Below are positions 59,659-64,000 of a DNA stretch of 64,000 bases, piece by piece. A program made the position numbers and the translations under genes. The notes below the pieces were generated by a model. The model made no database searches. It was not told the origin of the DNA and saw only the letters and a program-made list of their open reading frames with translations. The stretch spans positions 108,268,501 through 108,332,500 of the forward strand of contig CM075669.1 in NCBI GenBank assembly GCA_037962975.1, read 5' to 3'. Numbering within the stretch: position 1 is the first letter of the stretch; each line of letters begins with the position of its first letter. The DNA is from Clitoria ternatea (lineage: Eukaryota > Streptophyta > Magnoliopsida > Fabales > Fabaceae).

Positions 59659-60183
59659 ATCTCACCCTTTTTATTGATAGCAAACATCAAGTCTTTTTCT
59701 TAAATGAAGTCCAAGATAGTTTGAGCAGAAAGAAGGATGACTCAGATATTATTAGTAACACCAAAAACTTATATCAAAACACTTGTTCATATGACATTAC
59801 ACATCAGAGCATGTAGAGATTATGTAATTAGAACAAATGTGTATCAGAGTAATGTAGAGATCTAAAATAATAGAGCTTGTTACATTTAGGAAGATCAGAG
59901 CTTTCAAAGATTTTTTAGTCAAATTTTTCAAAATTAACTAATATAAATTCTATTAACAGATCAAGATAAGTCTATAAGAGCATGATCATTTTAGATAAGC
60001 ATAAGAGATCAGAGCATGCAAACTTAATATCAAAGCAACTTGGAATATTAAAGCAATAATGGACTTCATTAGTATACCAAAAAAGGATCAGTACAAAGCA
60101 TCACAAGCATACATTAATTCAAAAGATTGATCAAAATACACTAATACTCCCGCTAAAGCTATACCCAATAAAAGAATTCTATG
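59659..60183 (-). other. 3' non-coding region of the decayed copia
   Basis: AT-rich, with no coding frame. Next to the LTR is AAAAAGGGTGAGAT (minus), a decayed form of the AAAGGGGGAGA polypurine tract. Confidence 0.6.
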
Positions 60184-62222
60184 TTACTCCCTCTTTGGGA
60201 GCATACGTTGCTTCATTCTGCCTAATTGAATCCTGATAGCTCTTGGATATAGATGGTCTGGAGCAAACAAAATTTTCTTTCCAGGAGTAACCACTCTATA
60301 AAACTTATAATGTTGTTTCCCTTGCTGCATATCCATTTGAAAACTAGTCTCTTCTACTTTGAAAGCATAGTACATAGCAATATCTGATGCTGAGATGAGG
60401 TTGGGGTATTGTGTAAGCTGATCAAAGGGAATTAGGGGAACAAAGTAAGGAGCGGAGGGAAGGATATGAACTTTCCTACAATTAAATCCAGGGGCTTTAA
60501 CAATAGCAAGATTGGCAAGGTGAAAATATCCTAAGTCATCTTCATCAAATGTGGGTTTAATGTTTTTAAGAAGAGGTAGACCAGGGGTAATAATTGTAAG
60601 GGGGTAACGACTATATGGTTTGGTATGAGGTCTAGGTGGGAAGATTCAAAGATACCTAAGAGAAGAAGGTAATGACACTGAGGTTGAAAGGGCAAGTTCA
60701 GGTTGAGTTTTAGGTATGGTCTGGTCAAGTTGGAATGGAGAGCTGAACTCTTGTTGGGAGGGGCTGCTAATAGCATCAGCCTTTGCCTTCTTCAGACTTG
60801 ACTAAGACTCAGACTCATTCCTCTTTCTTTTCTCTACAACCTTCTTTTTGAAGCTAGCTTGATCATTCTGAAATTCTCTCACAATTTCATAGAACCTGTT
60901 AATCCAATCAATGTGGTTCCACTTCAGAACTTCATACTTAGGGAATTGCTTGAGATGACCTGCAATGAACTTGATGAATTAAACATAACTCGGATAACCA
61001 CCACACTTTAATAGTTCTTCCTTATTAGCTCTCACAGCATTGAGATATAAGGCTTTCATCTCTTGATATTTTCTTTGCCAGACCTGTGCTGTCTGACCTT
61101 GAACAGATACCTTTGGATGTAATGCCTGAAAAACTTGCATAAACTACTGACTCTGTTCAAGAGTGGGGGTGGTTGAACACTTTTGCTGCTGTTGCTGCTA
61201 AGAAGGAAGAGAAACTTGCTTCTAAGCTTTAGCCTTGCACTTCAGCTGACCGATAGGAATATAGTCATCAGAATCAAATGATTTTGTTACATCCTTTATG
61301 CCTTCTGGAACAGAAGCTGATTTCTGATCAGGTGAAGAAGAAGGAACAACAGAATTTGGTTTGACCTTTAGGGGTGAATCTAAGATATCTAATTCGTTAG
61401 AATCATCCAAAACTAGCGTCCTAGTCTACTTAGTAGGCAACTTAACTCTCATTTTTCCTTATAGGGGATGATTTGACTGGTTCAGGCTCAGACTTCTTTT
61501 TCTTCATGTCTATAGGGGCAGACCTTTTCTTCTGAGGTGGTACAGAAATGGACCTTTCCAAGGTTTGATCCAATAATGGTGAGAAGGTTAGAAGCTTGCT
61601 CACCAGGGATAAAGACTAAATCAAATCACTTACAGTCTGAGTTTGCATATTCTCTAGTGTAAACACTTTCATTAGAACAGCTAGGTAAGGGATTTTATTT
61701 TTCTTATTCCTTACTTTTTTCTTCATGAGCATGTGATACATGAAAAACCTGTCAAGCTTAGTCACAGTGTCCTTAGCACTCTTCTTGGGATAAAAAAAGA
61801 AGGTGAAGCATCTTAACCTTGGGAAGAAGATTTCCCGAAACTGACTTAGTTTAGTGAGTACTACCATACAACAACTTGTTAATGTCTAGAGAGGAAACCA
61901 CTTTGAACTCGAAGTCATCAACGTATACATTGCCAGTGGAAGGGCATCCAGTAACAGTTACAATGACGTCCTCTGATATTTCAATGTTCTTCCCTTTGAG
62001 TTTCCCTAAAATAATGAACTTGGACTTGTCAATAGAGATGCTTTTCCAGAAGTCTAACACCAAAGAATGAGAGTAGGGTTCCTTGCTCATGCAAAAACAT
62101 GTTCATCCAATTCCTTCTAACTCAGCAGTGATGTCTCTTCCATCAAGTTTATGTTATTCTGGGTGGAAGAAGGAAGACTCCATAATGTCTCTAACAGTAA
62201 GCTTGGGTGCCACGACAAATGC
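60184..62222 (-). pseudogene. Envelope-position third ORF of the decayed copia
   Basis: One minus-strand reading of roughly 680 codons can be followed from about 62222 (VAPKLTVRDIMESSFFHPE) to the stop at 60184, crossing about eight stops and small shifts. Readable blocks include SHSLVLDFWKSISIDKSKF, VTVTGCPSTGNVYVDDFEFK, LDRFFMYHMLMKKK, a Ser/Pro/Lys-rich middle (KSFDSDDYIPIGQLK), a Gln run, and a C-terminal KILFAPDHLYPRAIRIQLGR. Its place between RNase H and the 3' LTR is that of the envelope-like ORF of some Sireviruses such as SIRE1. No signal peptide or fusion feature was seen, and it is broken beyond function. Confidence 0.6.
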
Positions 62223-62692
62223 TTAAAGAAGAAAAAGAGATAAAGAGTTTAAGGTTTAATGAAATGAAGGGATTTTAGAGAAAAATGGTTTTTTGGAAAA
62301 GAAAGGCTCGAAGGGTTTTACAAGGTGGGAAGAATGAAGTGAAAAGTCACATATTTAAAAAGGCAACAACTGTCCACTAGTGAGGAGAGAGAAAAACATT
62401 TCCAGTGGTAGTTACACAAAAAGGGTATTAACTGCTACCACATAATATGTTTTAAAGTTAATGACAATAAAACATGACACTTTTTTAGTTAACACGAATC
62501 CTAAAAGATTTTAACTTTTTTCCTCTCAACATAAAATAGAAGAATACATTTATGGGTTTATAAAACTCAAGCAATAAATCAAACATCAGACCCAACCTTT
62601 TCATATATGCACTCATACTTTTTAAGTAAAGCAAGTTAACATTTAGAACAGACATATTCAAGTAACATTTCTTAAATTTAAATTGTACTTAA
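62223..62692 (-). other. Spacer between pol and the envelope-position ORF of the decayed copia
   Basis: AT-rich, no coding frame recognised. The pol remnant ends near 62693 with the last RNase H motif. Confidence 0.5.
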
Positions 62693-64000
62693 TAAAAGAA
62701 AACCTAACCTCAGCCAAAGGCTTTATAAAGATTTCTGCCCATTGATGGTTTGTGTCCATAAACTTTATGTCTAGAATCTCTTTTTGTACATAGTCTCTGA
62801 TGAAATGATACTTCACCTTTATGTGTTTGGCTTTTGAGTACTGAATAGGATTCTTGGAGAGATTTATTGCACTTATGTTATCACAGAATACAGGAAACTC
62901 TTTTTCTTTGATTCAATAATCTTCAAGTTGATACTTTATCTAAAGAAGTTGAGACTGCAAACATATACTTAGCTTTTATTGTTAAGAGTGCAATTGAGTT
63001 CTACTTTTTGCTTCCCCATGATATCAAACTTTTGCCAAGAAGGTGGCATCCACTACTTGTGCTTTTTTTGTCTATTCTATCTCCTGCAAAATCTGCATCA
63101 AAATAAATTGATAGAGAGAAGGAGTCTATTCTTTTGTAGAACAGCCCAAGGTTAGTGATTCTAACAAGATATCTAAAAATCTTCTTCACTACAGATAAGT
63201 GTGATTCCTTGGGGTCTGATTGATATCTTGCACACATGCAAACACTAAACATTATATCTGGTTTGTTGGATGTGAGATACAAAAGTAAACCTATCATTCC
63301 TCTATATAAGTTCTGATCCACTAATTTACCAGACTCATCTTTATTAATTATATAGTTCAGATGCATAGGAGTGTTCATAGGCTTAGCATCAGTCATTTTA
63401 AACTTTTTAAGCAACTCATTGGTGTACTTCTATTGATGGATGAAAATACCATCATCATTCTGTTTGATCTGCAAGCTTAGGAAGAATTTGAGTTCTCCCA
63501 TCATACTCATTTTAAATTCAGCTTGCACCATAAATTTGCACAATTATAAAGTTAAATTTGAAATCAGTAACACTAAAAATAATGTCATCCATATAAATTT
63601 GCACAATTATAAAGTTTTTATGAGACCTTTTTTTTAACAAGGTTGTATCTACTTTTCCTCTAGTAAAGCCTTTTGAAATAAAAAGACTTACTGAATCTGT
63701 CGTGCCAAGCTCTAGGGGCTTGTTTCAGACCATACCGTGCTTTACTAAGTTTAAAAGCAACAAATGCAAGAAGTATCTTTATAGCCTCAAGTCTAGCTAC
63801 AGAAGCAAAAGTTTTAGTGAAATTGCTGATTGTAGCTTTGAGCTATAAGTCTGTCTTTGTTTCTGAAAACTTTTCATTCTCATCAAGCTTATTTCTATAA
63901 ACCCATTTTGTTTCAATGATGCTTTTGTTTTTAGGTCTTGGGACAAGGCTCCAGACCTTATTGTGTTCAAACTGGTTTAGCTCCTCTTTCATGGCAATGC
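62693..64000 (-). pseudogene. Copia pol remnant: RT and RNase H
   Basis: Minus strand. RT begins at the right edge with MKEELNQFEHNKVWSLVPRP and TKWVYRNKLDENE, then breaks. Near 63720-63790 the frame passes directly from [10 protein letters not shown] to [10 protein letters not shown], so the block with the first RT catalytic Asp is deleted. YMDD is readable near 63580, followed by a 63-bp duplication. RNase H continues at 63414-63001 ([36 protein letters not shown]) and, after more breaks, to WAEIFIKPLAE near 62700. It is clearly related to the intact copia pol but long inactive. Confidence 0.88.

Larger units (their letters stand above)
58176..64000 (-). mobile_element. Decayed Sirevirus-like copia, 3' part, running off the window
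   Basis: In element sense (minus strand): RT/RNase H remnant entering at 64000, an envelope-position ORF remnant (62222-60184), a non-coding stretch with a weak purine tract, and the 3' LTR (59658-58176). The 5' half is right of the window, so the target-site duplication cannot be checked. Stops, frameshifts and an RT deletion show it is much older than the copia at 12142-21813. Confidence 0.8.

Overview
The window is plant nuclear DNA, most likely from a legume. The evidence is one intron-containing plant gene followed by about 60 kb of nested LTR retrotransposons of typical plant types: a Sirevirus-like Ty1/copia, Athila-like Ty3/gypsy elements with a third ORF, Tekay/Del-like chromovirus LTRs, and a relic of the 'putative gypsy type transposon' protein family. 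The legume assignment is an inference from overall resemblance.

Layout. (1) 456-1388 (+): the last two exons of a zinc-independent medium-chain reductase (quinone oxidoreductase / 2-methylene-furan-3-one reductase type). Its 5' exons lie left of the window. (2) 1560-4707: intergenic DNA and an old LTR-like remnant with tandem repeats. (3) 4708-36379 (-): element I, a chromovirus with 3.9 kb LTRs and a gag-less, stop-containing pol. Element II, 7214-27749 (-), is inserted in its left LTR with duplicated TATAC. Element II is Athila-like, lacks reverse transcriptase and integrase, and carries three LTRs. A nearly intact Sirevirus-like copia, 12142-21813 (+), is inserted in element II with duplicated AAAAG. 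(4) 36380-38160: old LTR-like repeats similar to those at 3.4-4.2 kb. (5) 38161-57825 (-): a decayed transposon-protein ORF, split by element III (38362-51092, -, duplicated TCCAC) and by a 4.8 kb solo LTR (52215-57052, duplicated GTCAT). (6) 58176-64000 (-): the 3' part of a decayed copia with LTR, envelope-position ORF and pol remnant, running off the right edge.

Insertion order follows from the nesting: old LTR/ORF relics, then element I, element II, and copia on the left; element III and the solo LTR entered the right relic independently. By hand comparison the LTR pairs of the copia and of element III each differ by only about 1%, so both are young. Element III is the best-preserved gypsy element: gag, a full-length protease-RT-RNase H-integrase ORF, and a third ORF.

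The strongest unexplained signal is a set of arrays of short CpG-rich palindromes built on CGCTTGAGCG. They occur in the LTRs of three unrelated families (copia, chromovirus, Athila) and upstream of the third ORF of element III. Element II carries a different palindrome (ACGCTACGCGT) in the corresponding places. In three of the four families the array lies in U3, upstream of a recognisable TATA box. Other points of note are the three-LTR mosaic of element II, its clean loss of RT and integrase, splice-acceptor-like sequences abutting the third-ORF ATG in two families, and homopolymer frameshifts at the gag/pol junctions of both young elements.
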